From: CAJXZP01 sp963974475
GTDB lineage: Bacteria > Bacteroidota > Bacteroidia > Flavobacteriales_G > Salibacteraceae
NCBI GenBank assembly: GCA_963974475.1
Contig: CAXBCR010000004.1
Coordinates: forward strand, 1-64,000
Length of the DNA stretch: 64,000 nucleotides
Direction: 5' to 3'
Shown here in pieces: positions 44,441 through 54,858 of the stretch. Each line of letters starts with the position of its first letter. The stretch's first letter is position 1. Position numbers and translations under genes: made by a program. Below the pieces are notes generated by a model. That model was not told where the DNA came from. It did not search any database and worked only from the letters and a program-made list of their open reading frames with translations.

Positions 44441-45550
44441 ATGAAAATAGCTGTTAGAATAGGAATATTATTGACCATTTTGGGTGTTTTTGGATACACC
44501 ATGTATTATTTATACATGAAAAATGAGGAGCCAGATGCCATTTTTAAAACGGAAAAACCGTTTCAAAGTGAGGTGATAAAAAAGACGGTTGCCACAGGTT
44601 CGGTAGTTCCAAGAAAAGAGATTTTAATAAAACCCGTAGTTTCTGGAATCATTGATAAGGTGTATGTAGAGGCCGGAGAAATGATTAAAAAAGGCGAAGT
44701 TATTGCTCGGGTAAAAATTATCCCTAATATGGTTAATTTGAATAATGCTGAAAATAGAGTTCAACGTGCTAAAATTGACTATGATAATGCCTTAATTGAC
44801 TTTAATCGCAACAAGAAATTGTTTGATGATGAGGTAATTTCTACATCAGAGTTTCAACCATTCGAACTTCGCTTAAAGAATAGTAGTTTAGAGGTGCAGG
44901 CTGCCGAAGACAATTTACAAATCATAAGAGAAGGAGTTAGTAAGAGTAGTAAAAATGCTTCTAATACCTTAATTAAAAGTACAATAACAGGAATGGTTTT
45001 GGATGTGCCCGTGAAGGAAGGAAATCAAGTAATTGAATCAAATACCTTTAACGAAGGAACCACCATTGCTTCAGTGGCAGATATGACAGATATGATTTTT
45101 CAAGGAAAATTGGATGAATCGGAAGTTGGAAAAGTGCATGAAGGAATGGACTTGATTTTGACTATTGGTGCGTTACAAGATTTAACTTTGGGGGCTAATT
45201 TGGAGTATGTTGCGCCAAAAGGAGTAGAAGAAAATGGGGCAATTCAATTTGAAATAAAAGCTAAGATTAACCCGGAAGATTTGACATCTAATTTTATTAG
45301 AAGTGGATATAGTGCGAATGCTTCTATTGTTTTAGAAAAAGCAGATTCTACTTTGGTGGTGAAGGAAAGCCTTGTCGAGTATGTAGGCGATTCTACCTTT
45401 GTGTATGTACAAACCAAACCGCAAGTTTTTGAGCGTACAGAGATTAAGGTTGGGCTTTCTGATGGTATTATTGTAGTGGTGAAGAGTGGGATTACAAAAG
45501 ACAGTGAGCTTCGTGGTAGACAAGATATGGGAATGATGGGTATGGAATAA
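44441..45550 (+). CDS. HlyD/MacA-type periplasmic adaptor (membrane fusion protein)
   Basis: An N-terminal membrane anchor (about 1-25) is followed by a lipoyl-like beta domain (SEVIKKTVATGSVVPRKEIL, GIIDKVYVEAGEMIKKGEVI), a coiled-coil hairpin (about 90-165, with NRVQRAKIDYDNALIDFNRN), the second lipoyl half (TGMVLDVPVKEGNQVIES) and a beta-barrel and membrane-proximal part. It should link the inner-membrane MacB-like complex to an outer-membrane channel. 10 bp after the second permease. Confidence 0.92.
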   Translation: MKIAVRIGILLTILGVFGYTMYYLYMKNEEPDAIFKTEKPFQSEVIKKTVATGSVVPRKEILIKPVVSGIIDKVYVEAGEMIKKGEVIARVKIIPNMVNLNNAENRVQRAKIDYDNALIDFNRNKKLFDDEVISTSEFQPFELRLKNSSLEVQAAEDNLQIIREGVSKSSKNASNTLIKSTITGMVLDVPVKEGNQVIESNTFNEGTTIASVADMTDMIFQGKLDESEVGKVHEGMDLILTIGALQDLTLGANLEYVAPKGVEENGAIQFEIKAKINPEDLTSNFIRSGYSANASIVLEKADSTLVVKESLVEYVGDSTFVYVQTKPQVFERTEIKVGLSDGIIVVVKSGITKDSELRGRQDMGMMGME

Positions 45551-45638
45551 GTTGCGTATCTCAATCAAGCTGTAAAGGCGAGGCGATGAAATGGCGTTTT
45601 ATTCATTATTATCTAATAAGGAATAAACATTTTTGGGT

Positions 45639-46772
45639 TTAAATCAGTATTAAAAGGTATCCCAAAATGGCTCCACCAAGAACGGCCCACATGGGGTTAA
45701 TTTTTTTATACCCAAAGGTGACAGCGATGCTAATTATTGCAATGACAATGCTTCGCCAATCGGCCAATGTTTCGATACTCATTTTTATTAATACACCTGC
45801 AATAATTGCTACGGCAGCTACATTTACGGAGTCTAGGAAAAACCCAAGGAGAGGCGATTTTCTTATTTTAGGAACCAATGGATTTAAAATCATTACCAAA
45901 ATGAATGAAGGTAAAAATAACCCAACAGAGGCAAGAACCGCACCCCAAAATCCGGTTAATTGGTATCCAATAAAAGTAGCTGTAGAAAGAATGGGTCCGG
46001 GCGTGAATTGACCTACGGCTATGGCATCCATTAATTGCGAATTGGTAAGCCATCCTTTGGCAACTAACTCCGCATCCAAATAGGCAAATAGCACATATCC
46101 CCCACCATATAACACTAGTCCAATTTTCAAGAATATCCAAAATACGTTTGCCGTGCTGATGGCCAGCGAAGGAACGGAAATGACTGATGTTAGAAACAGT
46201 GGTGCCACTGAAAATGTAGCATTAGATGAGTTGCCATTTTTCATGTAAAAATAAAGAATGCCTAAAATCCCTGCACCTAATAATGCAGTAATTTCGTTTA
46301 ATCCTAATAAAGCAGCAATGAGTACAATTACGGCTAAAACAGATAGCTCAATGCTTTTTAAAGATTTCTTACCCAATTTTATTACCGCGGAGGTAATTAA
46401 TACTAAAACAGCTGGTTTAATTCCGTAAACAAAAGGTTCAAATTTGGGAAGGTGACTATATTCGGCATACAGCCAAGCGAAAACTCCTGTAATGAAGATA
46501 GCAGGCAAAATAAATGCTAAACCACCCACAATAAGCCCCATATTTCCAGCACGCTCCTTGCCAAGATGCATGGTCATTTGAGTGGAGTTTGGACCTGGAA
46601 TTAGGTTGGTGGCACCCATCAAATCCAAAAAATGCTGATGGCTTACCCACTTCCTTTTTTCAACAACTTCCTCCTCTAACATGGCAACATGAACGGCCGG
46701 ACCCCCAAAAGAGAAAACACCCAATCTAAACATCACCTTCGCTACCTCAACAAGTTTTTTGTTGGAACTCAT
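45639..46772 (-). CDS. chrA: Chromate-type transporter (CHR family, two domains)
   Basis: Both halves of the duplicated CHR family are present: FRLGVFSFGGPAVHVAMLEEE with NLIPGPNSTQ in the first, and GLVLYGGGYVLFAYLDAELV with IAVGQFTPGPILSTATFIGY in the second. 377 residues, about ten helices. Known members export chromate or act as anion symporters; the substrate cannot be read here. It begins 11 bp after polA and is probably expressed with it, though the pairing has no obvious logic. Confidence 0.93.
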   Translation of the reverse strand: MSSNKKLVEVAKVMFRLGVFSFGGPAVHVAMLEEEVVEKRKWVSHQHFLDLMGATNLIPGPNSTQMTMHLGKERAGNMGLIVGGLAFILPAIFITGVFAWLYAEYSHLPKFEPFVYGIKPAVLVLITSAVIKLGKKSLKSIELSVLAVIVLIAALLGLNEITALLGAGILGILYFYMKNGNSSNATFSVAPLFLTSVISVPSLAISTANVFWIFLKIGLVLYGGGYVLFAYLDAELVAKGWLTNSQLMDAIAVGQFTPGPILSTATFIGYQLTGFWGAVLASVGLFLPSFILVMILNPLVPKIRKSPLLGFFLDSVNVAAVAIIAGVLIKMSIETLADWRSIVIAIISIAVTFGYKKINPMWAVLGGAILGYLLILI

Positions 46773-46783
46773 GCTTAACTTTT

Positions 46784-49579
46784 TTAATGCGCTTGAAGCC
46801 AGTTATCACCCGTATTTGCATCCACGTCCATAGGCACATCAATTTCCATCGCTTCGCTCATTAATTCTTTGACTTTTTTCATTAGGTCTTCTGCTTCATC
46901 CTTTGTCGCATCAAAAATCAATTCATCATGTACTTGTAAAATCATTTTTGATTTTAACCCAGCTTCGTTCATGTAAGCGTGAATTTTTATCATCGCCAAT
47001 TTTATCATATCAGCCGCAGAACCTTGGATAGGCGAATTAATAGCATTTCGTTCGGCAAACCCTCTCACCACTGCATTAGCAGAGTTGATATCGCGTAAAT
47101 AACGTTTTCTGCCAAGTACGGTTTCAACATACCCGTTTTTTCTTGCGGTTTCAATGCTAGAATCCATGTAGGTTTTAATACCTGGAAATTGTTCAAAATA
47201 ACTATCAATTATCTGTTTGGCTTCCTTTCTTTTAATATCTAATCTTTGCGATAATCCGAACGCAGATATTCCATAAATGATTCCAAAATTGACCATTTTG
47301 GCGTGAGAACGTTGTTCACGGGTTACTTCCTCTAACGGAATTCCATACACTTTTGCTGCGGTAGATGCGTGGATATCCTGACCCGTTCTAAACGCTTCCA
47401 GCATGTTTTTATCGCCCGATAATGCGGCAATTATTCGTAATTCAATTTGTGAATAATCTGCAGCAAGTAACGTGTGGTTATCATCGCGAGGTATAAATGC
47501 TTTTCTAATTTCCTTACCTCGTTCACTTCTTATTGGAATGTTTTGAAGATTAGGCTTATCAGAACTTAATCTACCGGTTGCGGCCACTACCTGGTTGTAA
47601 CTGGTATGCAAACGAAGTGTTTTCGCATTGACCAATTCGGGTAAAGGATCCACGTAAGTATTCTTTAATTTCACCACTTCTCTGTATTCCAACAATAAAT
47701 CAACCACAGGGTGTTTTGTTCGAAGTTTTTGTAGAATGTCTTCCCCAGTAGCATATTGTCCGGTCTTGGTTTTCTTTGGCTTATCAGAGACTTTTAAGTG
47801 GTCAAATAATACCTCTCCCACTTGTTTTGGCGATGAAATCAAGAATTCCATTCCAGCCTCGTCATAAATTTGGGCTTCTATTTCTTTAATTTCTGTATCA
47901 AGTTTAGTAGAAAACGTTTGAAGTAATGCGGTATCTAAATAGACTCCCTCTTCTTCCATATCTGCTAAAACTGGAATTAAAGGCATTTCAATTTCATTAA
48001 AAAGGGATATTTCCTTCCCTTGTTTCAATTCTGGCTCAAAGTATTCTTTAAGCTGTAGAGTGATATCGGTATCCTCACACGCATATTCGCAGGCGACTGG
48101 AATTTCAACCTCACGCATTGTTTTTTGGTTTTTCCCCTTCTTTCCAATCAATTCGGAAATTGGCATGGGTGTATAACCTAATTCGTTTTCTGCTAATATA
48201 TCCATGCTTCTCCGGTTATTATCGGGATGCAATAAATAATGAGCGACCATGGTGTCAAATAAAGGACCTGCAACCCGAATATCGTATTTTTTCAATACTT
48301 GGATGTCGTATTTCAGATTGTGACCAACTTTTTCCGCTCCGTTTTCAAGAATGGGTTTAAATTTAGTTATAATTCTTTTTGTTTCTTCGGTATTCTCCGG
48401 ACAAGGAACATAGAATCCCTCTCCAGTTTTTATGCTAAAAGCGATTCCCACCAATTCCGCTTCCCATACATTTAGTGAAGTAGTTTCTGTATCAAAACAA
48501 AACGAATTTGTTTTTTCAAGCGTGCTAATTAAATGGGTTATTTTCTCATTAGTATCGCATAACACATAGTTATGAGGTGTGTTTTCTAAATTTCTAATTT
48601 CCTTCTCGGTTTCTACTTCAACCGGTTCAGTAGAAGCCGAATTGGAGAACATATCCATTTGTTCCCCAGCCGGTTTGGACACAGTTTCGATAGATTCACC
48701 TAAAATTCTTTCAGACAATCGTCTAAACTCTAATTCTGTAAAAAGTTCCTTTAATTCCTCTTTATTAGGTTCTTCCAATAGGGCTTGTTCTACATGAAAG
48801 TCATGAGGTAAATCGGTAATAATGGTAGCTAGATGTTTAGACATGAATGCCTGCTCCTTAAAGTTTTGGAAATTCTCTAGCTGCTTTCCTTTTAACTTAT
48901 CCAAGTTTTCATAAATCCCTTCAATTGAGTCATATAATCCAATCAACTTTTTGGATGTTTTTTCTCCAATTCCGGGGACTCCCGGAATGTTATCTACTGC
49001 ATCTCCCCATAAACCTAAAATATCAATTACCTGTTCCACTCGCTCTACTTCAAAACGCGCACAAACCTCTGGTACTCCCCAAACTTCAGCAGGATTTCCC
49101 ATACGTCCTGGTTTATACATAAATATGTTATCAGATACCAATTGTCCAAAATCTTTGTCTGGGGTCATCATGTAGGTAGTGTATCCTTTTGCTTCAGCTT
49201 CTTTGGCTAGGGTGCCAATAACGTCATCTGCCTCATATCCATCTACAACTACAGCCGGAATATTCATCGCTTTTAAAACGGCATAGATATACGGAACCGA
49301 TAACTTAATATCTTCTGGTGTTTCATTCCGATTGGCCTTATAGGCCTCAAAAACTTCTGCACGCTTTAATTTGGTTGGTGGGTCAAAAACTACTGCTAAA
49401 TGCGTTGGTTTCTCTTTTCTTATAATTTCAAGCATAGCATTTACAAAACCAAAAATAGCTGAGGTGTTCATCCCTTTGGAATTTATTCTAGGGTTTTTGC
49501 TAAAAGCAAAATAGGCTCTAAAAATAAGTGCAAATGCGTCTAATAGGAATAGTTTTTTATCTGTGTCTTTGGTCTTCAT
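46784..49579 (-). CDS. polA: DNA polymerase I
   Basis: Three-domain repair polymerase of 931 residues: an N-terminal 5'-3' exonuclease (about 1-300; KLFLLDAFALIFRAYFAF, VVDGYEADDVIGTLAKEAE), a 3'-5' exonuclease domain with an intact DxE (FCFDTETTSLNVWEAE) and an A-family polymerase domain with LLAADYSQIELRIIAALSG (motif A), KMVNFGIIYGISAFGLS (motif B) and MILQVHDELIFDATKDEA (motif C). The intact DxE suggests working proofreading. A -7 box lies 18 bp upstream. Confidence 0.98.
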   Translation of the reverse strand: MKTKDTDKKLFLLDAFALIFRAYFAFSKNPRINSKGMNTSAIFGFVNAMLEIIRKEKPTHLAVVFDPPTKLKRAEVFEAYKANRNETPEDIKLSVPYIYAVLKAMNIPAVVVDGYEADDVIGTLAKEAEAKGYTTYMMTPDKDFGQLVSDNIFMYKPGRMGNPAEVWGVPEVCARFEVERVEQVIDILGLWGDAVDNIPGVPGIGEKTSKKLIGLYDSIEGIYENLDKLKGKQLENFQNFKEQAFMSKHLATIITDLPHDFHVEQALLEEPNKEELKELFTELEFRRLSERILGESIETVSKPAGEQMDMFSNSASTEPVEVETEKEIRNLENTPHNYVLCDTNEKITHLISTLEKTNSFCFDTETTSLNVWEAELVGIAFSIKTGEGFYVPCPENTEETKRIITKFKPILENGAEKVGHNLKYDIQVLKKYDIRVAGPLFDTMVAHYLLHPDNNRRSMDILAENELGYTPMPISELIGKKGKNQKTMREVEIPVACEYACEDTDITLQLKEYFEPELKQGKEISLFNEIEMPLIPVLADMEEEGVYLDTALLQTFSTKLDTEIKEIEAQIYDEAGMEFLISSPKQVGEVLFDHLKVSDKPKKTKTGQYATGEDILQKLRTKHPVVDLLLEYREVVKLKNTYVDPLPELVNAKTLRLHTSYNQVVAATGRLSSDKPNLQNIPIRSERGKEIRKAFIPRDDNHTLLAADYSQIELRIIAALSGDKNMLEAFRTGQDIHASTAAKVYGIPLEEVTREQRSHAKMVNFGIIYGISAFGLSQRLDIKRKEAKQIIDSYFEQFPGIKTYMDSSIETARKNGYVETVLGRKRYLRDINSANAVVRGFAERNAINSPIQGSAADMIKLAMIKIHAYMNEAGLKSKMILQVHDELIFDATKDEAEDLMKKVKELMSEAMEIDVPMDVDANTGDNWLQAH

Positions 49580-49596
49580 ATCAATAAATTGAACCT

Positions 49597-49604
49597 CAAA
49601 AATA
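49597..49604 (-). promoter_or_regulatory. -7 box of polA
   Basis: TATTTTTG on the minus strand, 17 bp before the polA ATG at 49579. Confidence 0.6.
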
Positions 49605-49882
49605 GCTCGATTACCATTTTATATTGGTAAAGATATCGGATTATAGTTATTAACAATTAGAGTCGATTTAAAGAGTGATTTTGGCGATTTTTACTTATTT
49701 CTGACTATTGGACATGGTTTGCATAAGGGGTGTGGTGATAAGAGGTTGTATAGATTATCATCAATCATGTTTTCAGCTGTTTATGCTTTTTTCATTTATC
49801 CCTAAAATAAGTTAATCTATCACATAAATGACCAAATGGTTAAAGCTGGTGAAATTTTATTGATAAGGTTGTTAATAAATCG

Positions 49883-49890
49883 TATTTTTG
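49883..49890 (+). promoter_or_regulatory. -7 box of the first T9SS-exported protein gene
   Basis: TATTTTTG preceded by a TTG at 49860-49862 with a 20-bp spacer, a good fit to the TTTG-N19-21-TAnnTTTG layout. 22 bp before the ATG. Confidence 0.65.
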
Positions 49891-49912
49891 CCTCGAACAA
49901 AAACAATTCATT

Positions 49913-52900
49913 ATGAAAAAACTACTTACTACTGTTTTCATTTTTTCTTCGCTTGTTTCATTTTCACAAAATGGACCAGGAGGAGTAGGGCTCACTGATG
50001 GGAGTTCAAGCCTTGTTCTTTGGTTGAAGGCAAATGATCTTCAATTAATTAACGGATCAAGTGTTACTACTTGGCAGGATCAATCGGGCTACAATAACAA
50101 CGCACTTGTTTCTTCTGGAGCCCCAAAGTATATTGATGATCAATTAAACAACCAGCCGGTTGTTCGCTTTGATGCTTCCTTGCATCAATCTTTGGTTGTA
50201 CCGCATAATGCCGTTTTTAACTCGGATTATGTGACTGTTTTTGTTATTGCCAAATTAAATGCTGCTTCAGATAGTAAAGGAACTTTTTTAATTAAAACCT
50301 CCAACCAAAACATGAATAATGGTTTTGGAATGATTCGTTTAAACTCGAAAGAAAAAATAAGATTTTTTGCTGGAAATTATGGTGTAAATAGAGATTCTGA
50401 GCATATTCATTACGGAATGTTTGATTTGTTTACGGGTAATTATAGAACAGGATCATCGAATGATAAAATTACTACCATGGTTAACAATTCTGGAAACTCT
50501 ACTACCGCTACTGGTACAGGTATTCCTTCTGGAAATGACATGTTTATTGGAGCTCGACCAGCAAATGGTGGTGGATTAAAATCGTATTTGGATGGAGATA
50601 TCGCAGAAATTGTTGTTATTGCAAATGATATGCCTGCAACGGATAGAATTTTGGTCTCAAATTATCTAGCCGCTAAATATGGTTTTGCAATTGGTAATGA
50701 TAAATACAGCTACCACTATACACATCCTAATGATGTGATTGGAATTGGTCGTTATGGTAATTTTACACATCCTTCATCTACTGCTGGAGTGCTTGAATTA
50801 CGTGAAAAAACATCAAAACCATTGGTTAATGGAAATTTTTTAATGGTAGGTCATGATGGTGGTTCAATGAACACGATTTCAACCAATCTTCCAGCGGAAT
50901 ATTCACAACGTTTTGAGCGTACTTGGAGAGCTCATGTAAATGGTGCTATATCTAAAGAACGTCTTATTTTCCATTTAGACGGAATGGATGTTCCAACTGA
51001 CCCATTGGAATACGCTTTATTAGTGGATTATGATGGGGATGGAAATTTCTCGAATGCTGTGGTTATAAATGCCAATAGCGTTAATGCAACTACCCATCAA
51101 GTAAATTTTAATAATGTGGAATTACACACTAGAGCAGTCTTTACCTTAGCGTATTACAAATCTATTACTTGGGACGGAAATGTATTTGCAAATGGTTCAG
51201 GACCTGCAAATGCTCCAGATCAAACAGATGGAGGAAGAAGATTTATTGTTACGGGTCCTAATGCGGTAATTGCTAATACTGCAAACGTGAATTCTGTTGA
51301 GGTTTCAACCGGTGCAAGTGTGAATATAGATTCTACAATTTGTTTCACTGTAAACACCTCTATTCACAATGATGGGGTAATTAATATTTCAGATGATGCG
51401 TCTTTAATTCAACGTACTGAAGGCGTTGATATGAATACAGGAACAGGAACCTATATAGCTAAGCAAACAGGTTTAAATAGCCAGTTTGGATACAATAACT
51501 GGAGTTCTCCAATGCAACATTCTGACTTAACTAATGTTTTTCCAGATGTAAATGATTGTGATTTGTTAACGTATAGTGCAACAAAACAAGACTGGACGTA
51601 TGATTTCCCGGATGGTTTTTCTACTATTTGTAATGGAAATCCGGTAACATTTACTGCTGCAAATAGTATTCCTGGTGGGGATGGTATAATGGATGTAATG
51701 AGGGGTTATTTTATCACTGGAAATACCACTAATCCTCAAAAAACCTTTTCAGGAAAAATCAATAATGGAGATTATAGCAAAGTAGTTTACGCAACTAATT
51801 ATGGTAACAATGCAAATTGGGATGACGATGATTGGAATTTTATTGGAAATCCTTATCCATCAGCATTGGATCCTGTTGCTTTTTGGCAAGAAAATGCGGT
51901 GAACAATGCAAGAATTACGGATGCGCTTTATTTTTGGGATGATTTAGGATTGAGTGGTGGTGCTTATGATCAGTACAATGATTATTCTTCTTGGAATTTA
52001 ACCGGTGGAATTGCTTCTGATAATTCATCAAAAATTATTGATAATTTACATCACATTGGCGTAGGTCAAGGAATGATGATTTGGGCATCCGATTCAATGG
52101 GAACTGATACCATTGGTCATTTTAGAAACGGAGCCATTTTAGATACCTTAAAAATGAATACCATTGTTTTTAATAATAGCATGCGTTCATGTAAAAATGG
52201 ATTATTTTTTAAAAATCAACAAAGCGAAAAAGAATTAGTTTGGTTGTTATTAAGTGCTCCTTCTGGAAAGAAAAGTAAGTTTCTTTTAGGAACCGTTCCA
52301 GGTGCAACAGATGCCATTGATAATGGATATGATGCTAGAAGAGTTTCATATACTCCTGGATTAGAATTTAGCTCCATGGTATTGAATGATACAACTAGTT
52401 ACGTTATTCAAGGATTAAATCCTTTGGACGTTCTAAATAATAGTAAACATGTGTCTCTTAAAATAGTAAGTGATGAAGGTGGGCTTCACACTATTTCAAG
52501 AGCTGCATTTGAAACAGGTGGTGCTCCAGTAAAAATGTACTTAAAAGATAAATTATTGAATGTTATTCATGATTTGGATAATGGAGATTACCAAGTATAT
52601 TTAAATCCAAATACTAGAGATTTAACACGATTTGAAATCGTGTTTGATTACGATGGTATTAATAATGCAGCAAGCGGAACCAAAGGTGGTGTAACATCTG
52701 TTAAAGATGTGGATTCATTCTTTAGTCTTGCTCCTATTGCAAATGGATTTACCATTACTTCTACCAAAGGTATAACAGGTGCCATATCCGTTTATGATGT
52801 AGCTGGCCATTTGGTTTATCAAGAAGTATTGACGCAACAAATCACTAACAAAACAATTATTCTTACGCAATCATCTGGAGTGTACATTGTGAAGGTTTCC

Positions 52901-52945
52901 GACCAAAATAATGAAGTGCATACCAAGAAAACGCTGATTCAGTAA
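49913..52945 (+). CDS. Large T9SS-exported protein with concanavalin-like N-terminal domain
   Basis: A signal peptide (1-19, ending VSFSQ) is followed by a LamG/concanavalin-like domain (about 28-255) starting SLVLWLKANDLQLINGSSVT with WQDQSGYNNN, a middle beta region, and a domain shared with the next gene (WSSPMQH, NFIGNPYPSALDPVAFWQEN, LYFWDDLGLSGGAYD). The last 80 residues are a type A sorting domain for type IX secretion (GAISVYDVAGHLVYQEVL, ending GVYIVKVSDQNNEVHTKKTL). 1,010 residues. It should be released or attached at the cell surface; function unknown. Confidence 0.88.
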   Translation: MKKLLTTVFIFSSLVSFSQNGPGGVGLTDGSSSLVLWLKANDLQLINGSSVTTWQDQSGYNNNALVSSGAPKYIDDQLNNQPVVRFDASLHQSLVVPHNAVFNSDYVTVFVIAKLNAASDSKGTFLIKTSNQNMNNGFGMIRLNSKEKIRFFAGNYGVNRDSEHIHYGMFDLFTGNYRTGSSNDKITTMVNNSGNSTTATGTGIPSGNDMFIGARPANGGGLKSYLDGDIAEIVVIANDMPATDRILVSNYLAAKYGFAIGNDKYSYHYTHPNDVIGIGRYGNFTHPSSTAGVLELREKTSKPLVNGNFLMVGHDGGSMNTISTNLPAEYSQRFERTWRAHVNGAISKERLIFHLDGMDVPTDPLEYALLVDYDGDGNFSNAVVINANSVNATTHQVNFNNVELHTRAVFTLAYYKSITWDGNVFANGSGPANAPDQTDGGRRFIVTGPNAVIANTANVNSVEVSTGASVNIDSTICFTVNTSIHNDGVINISDDASLIQRTEGVDMNTGTGTYIAKQTGLNSQFGYNNWSSPMQHSDLTNVFPDVNDCDLLTYSATKQDWTYDFPDGFSTICNGNPVTFTAANSIPGGDGIMDVMRGYFITGNTTNPQKTFSGKINNGDYSKVVYATNYGNNANWDDDDWNFIGNPYPSALDPVAFWQENAVNNARITDALYFWDDLGLSGGAYDQYNDYSSWNLTGGIASDNSSKIIDNLHHIGVGQGMMIWASDSMGTDTIGHFRNGAILDTLKMNTIVFNNSMRSCKNGLFFKNQQSEKELVWLLLSAPSGKKSKFLLGTVPGATDAIDNGYDARRVSYTPGLEFSSMVLNDTTSYVIQGLNPLDVLNNSKHVSLKIVSDEGGLHTISRAAFETGGAPVKMYLKDKLLNVIHDLDNGDYQVYLNPNTRDLTRFEIVFDYDGINNAASGTKGGVTSVKDVDSFFSLAPIANGFTITSTKGITGAISVYDVAGHLVYQEVLTQQITNKTIILTQSSGVYIVKVSDQNNEVHTKKTLIQ

Positions 52946-52962
52946 AGTATATAATAATTATC

Positions 52963-52995
52963 AAAAAAGGGGTGCGTCAAAGCTCCCCTTTTTTA
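52963..52995 (+). terminator. Terminator after the first T9SS gene
   Basis: AAAAAAGGGG (52963-52972) pairs with CCCCTTTTTT (52985-52994). Confidence 0.8.
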
Positions 52996-53033
52996 TTGAT
53001 ACAAATTGAGTTAATAGTTTGAATATTAATCGT

Positions 53034-53041
53034 TATTTTTG
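53034..53041 (+). promoter_or_regulatory. -7 box of the second T9SS gene
   Basis: TATTTTTG, 22 bp before the ATG at 53064. It lies downstream of the alternative in-frame start at 53019, which it argues against. Confidence 0.6.
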
Positions 53042-53063
53042 TATTGACTATTTCTATTCCACC

Positions 53064-54839
53064 ATGAAAAAATTATTATTAATATTAGCAATTGGATTAT
53101 TCCAATTTTCCTCGGGATATGCTGCCATTATTTGGTATGCTGCATCCTATATCGTTCCTTCCCCAACTACTGGTAGTGCACCTGGACCCGGAGATGCCGC
53201 AGAAGATTTTTCACTTATTGCGGGAACTTGCACGTTATCTTCAAATGCTAGTATACAAAGTATTACCTCTTCAGGTGGTAACAGCCTCATTATTTCGGGG
53301 TCTAGTACTATTACCGTTGGTGCTGATGTAAATATTGGTTCTGGCTGTAGTCTTACCGTACAATCGGGGTCTACATTAATTATTACAACGAGTATTGCTA
53401 ACGGAGGTACAATTACCGTTCAAAAAGGGGCTAATCTAATCCAAGTAAATAATGTCTCGAATTCTGGTGCAGGATCCTACAGCATTAATGCTACCGGTAA
53501 TGGGAGTGCATCTCGTTACAATCTATGGTCTTCACCTGTATCATCTTCTGTTATTTCAAGTACCTTTTCTGGATCAGAAATTTGTGATATATATTATTTT
53601 AATGCTTCAGCTCAAGCTTGGACTAGGGATGTTGCTTCTTCGACCTGTGTGCCCACTGCGCCCACTTCTGGTGACGGTGTGATGAATAGCGGTCGAGGCT
53701 ATGTGGTTGCCGGAGGAGGCTCTGTGTCCTTTTCAGGATCTATTAATAATGGAAATGTTAATTCAACGGTATCTACAGGTTCAAACCCTGGAAGTGGTTG
53801 GGCAGGAGATAGTTGGAATTTGATTGGAAATCCATACCCAAGTGCTATTAGTTGTACAGATTTTTTAGGGGCTAATTCGGGCAATATTCAAGGAACGGTT
53901 TACCTCTGGGATGATGACGGTACTGCAGGGGGTGGTTATGATGGTGGTACTGACTTTGCTACCTGGAATTTGGCGGGAGGCTCTGGGTCACCTGGTGGTG
54001 GTGGTGGAACAGGAACTGTTCCAAATGGTTTTATAGCTACGGGCCAAGGCTTTTTTGTACAAGCTATTGCTGGTGGTAGCGTTAGTTTCACCAATGTAAT
54101 GAGGGGTGGAGATAATTCTCAATTCTTTAAAAGAGAAAAGGAAGATATAGTTCGTGTGCGAATGAATGCTATTTCACCTAACAATTATTCGAATCCAATT
54201 TTGATTGCATTTTCTGATTCAGCAACTGACGGTATGGATTGGGGATATGATTCAAAAAAACTTAGTTTCAATTCCAATTTTAATTTTGGTTCTTCCATGG
54301 AGGGTGCTCAAGAACCGTATGTTATTCAATCTTTTGCAAAGGCAGCTTTATTAGATGAAAAGGAAGTTCCTCTATCTGTTTATTCAAGTGAAAGTGGCGT
54401 AGTTGTAATGGAATTATTGGCTACAGAAAACTTAGATAGTAATGTAGTGATTTATTTAAAAGATTCAAAAACAGGTAAATTACAAGATTTATCTTCAGGT
54501 CCATTTTCAGTTTATTTAAATGCTTCCGAAACTTACAAAACTAGGTTTTCTGTAATTTTTGTAAATAAATCAGGACCAAATCCAACCGGAATCGAAACGG
54601 TGGATGAATTGTATATGAATGTGTATTCTTATAATAACACGTTATATGTAAATGGAAAAAGTAATTCTTTAAATTCAGTAGATATTATCGATTTGAATGG
54701 GCATGTGGTTATGACTCGTTCTTTGAATGGTTCAGAAAGGAGTTCCATTTCCGTGAATGAATTGGCACCTGGATTATACGTAGCTAAAGTGACCTCTAAT
54801 TCGAATGAGATTGGAAGTCAAACTTTTGTGGTCAACTAA
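53064..54839 (+). CDS. T9SS-exported protein, paralogue of the preceding gene
   Basis: Start chosen at 53064, a signal peptide (MKKLLLILAIGLFQFSSGYA) just after the promoter box. The N-terminal part (about 25-150) is a low-complexity, Ser/Thr/Gly-rich beta region. The middle repeats the shared domain of the upstream protein (WSSPVSSSVIS, NLIGNPYPSAISCTDFLGAN, VYLWDDDGTAGGGYDGG, GQGFFVQA). The end is a type A sorting domain (LYVNGKSNSLNSVDIIDLNG, LAPGLYVAKVTSNSNEIGSQ). About 591 residues. Likely arose by duplication with a different N-terminal domain. Confidence 0.88.
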   Translation: MKKLLLILAIGLFQFSSGYAAIIWYAASYIVPSPTTGSAPGPGDAAEDFSLIAGTCTLSSNASIQSITSSGGNSLIISGSSTITVGADVNIGSGCSLTVQSGSTLIITTSIANGGTITVQKGANLIQVNNVSNSGAGSYSINATGNGSASRYNLWSSPVSSSVISSTFSGSEICDIYYFNASAQAWTRDVASSTCVPTAPTSGDGVMNSGRGYVVAGGGSVSFSGSINNGNVNSTVSTGSNPGSGWAGDSWNLIGNPYPSAISCTDFLGANSGNIQGTVYLWDDDGTAGGGYDGGTDFATWNLAGGSGSPGGGGGTGTVPNGFIATGQGFFVQAIAGGSVSFTNVMRGGDNSQFFKREKEDIVRVRMNAISPNNYSNPILIAFSDSATDGMDWGYDSKKLSFNSNFNFGSSMEGAQEPYVIQSFAKAALLDEKEVPLSVYSSESGVVVMELLATENLDSNVVIYLKDSKTGKLQDLSSGPFSVYLNASETYKTRFSVIFVNKSGPNPTGIETVDELYMNVYSYNNTLYVNGKSNSLNSVDIIDLNGHVVMTRSLNGSERSSISVNELAPGLYVAKVTSNSNEIGSQTFVVN

Positions 54840-54858
54840 AAATAATTTTTAGCGAATT

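Larger units (their letters stand above)
49580..49912. other. Divergent promoter region between polA and the first T9SS gene
   Basis: No gene. It contains both -7 boxes (49597-49604 minus, 49883-49890 plus). Otherwise AT-rich sequence. Confidence 0.6.
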
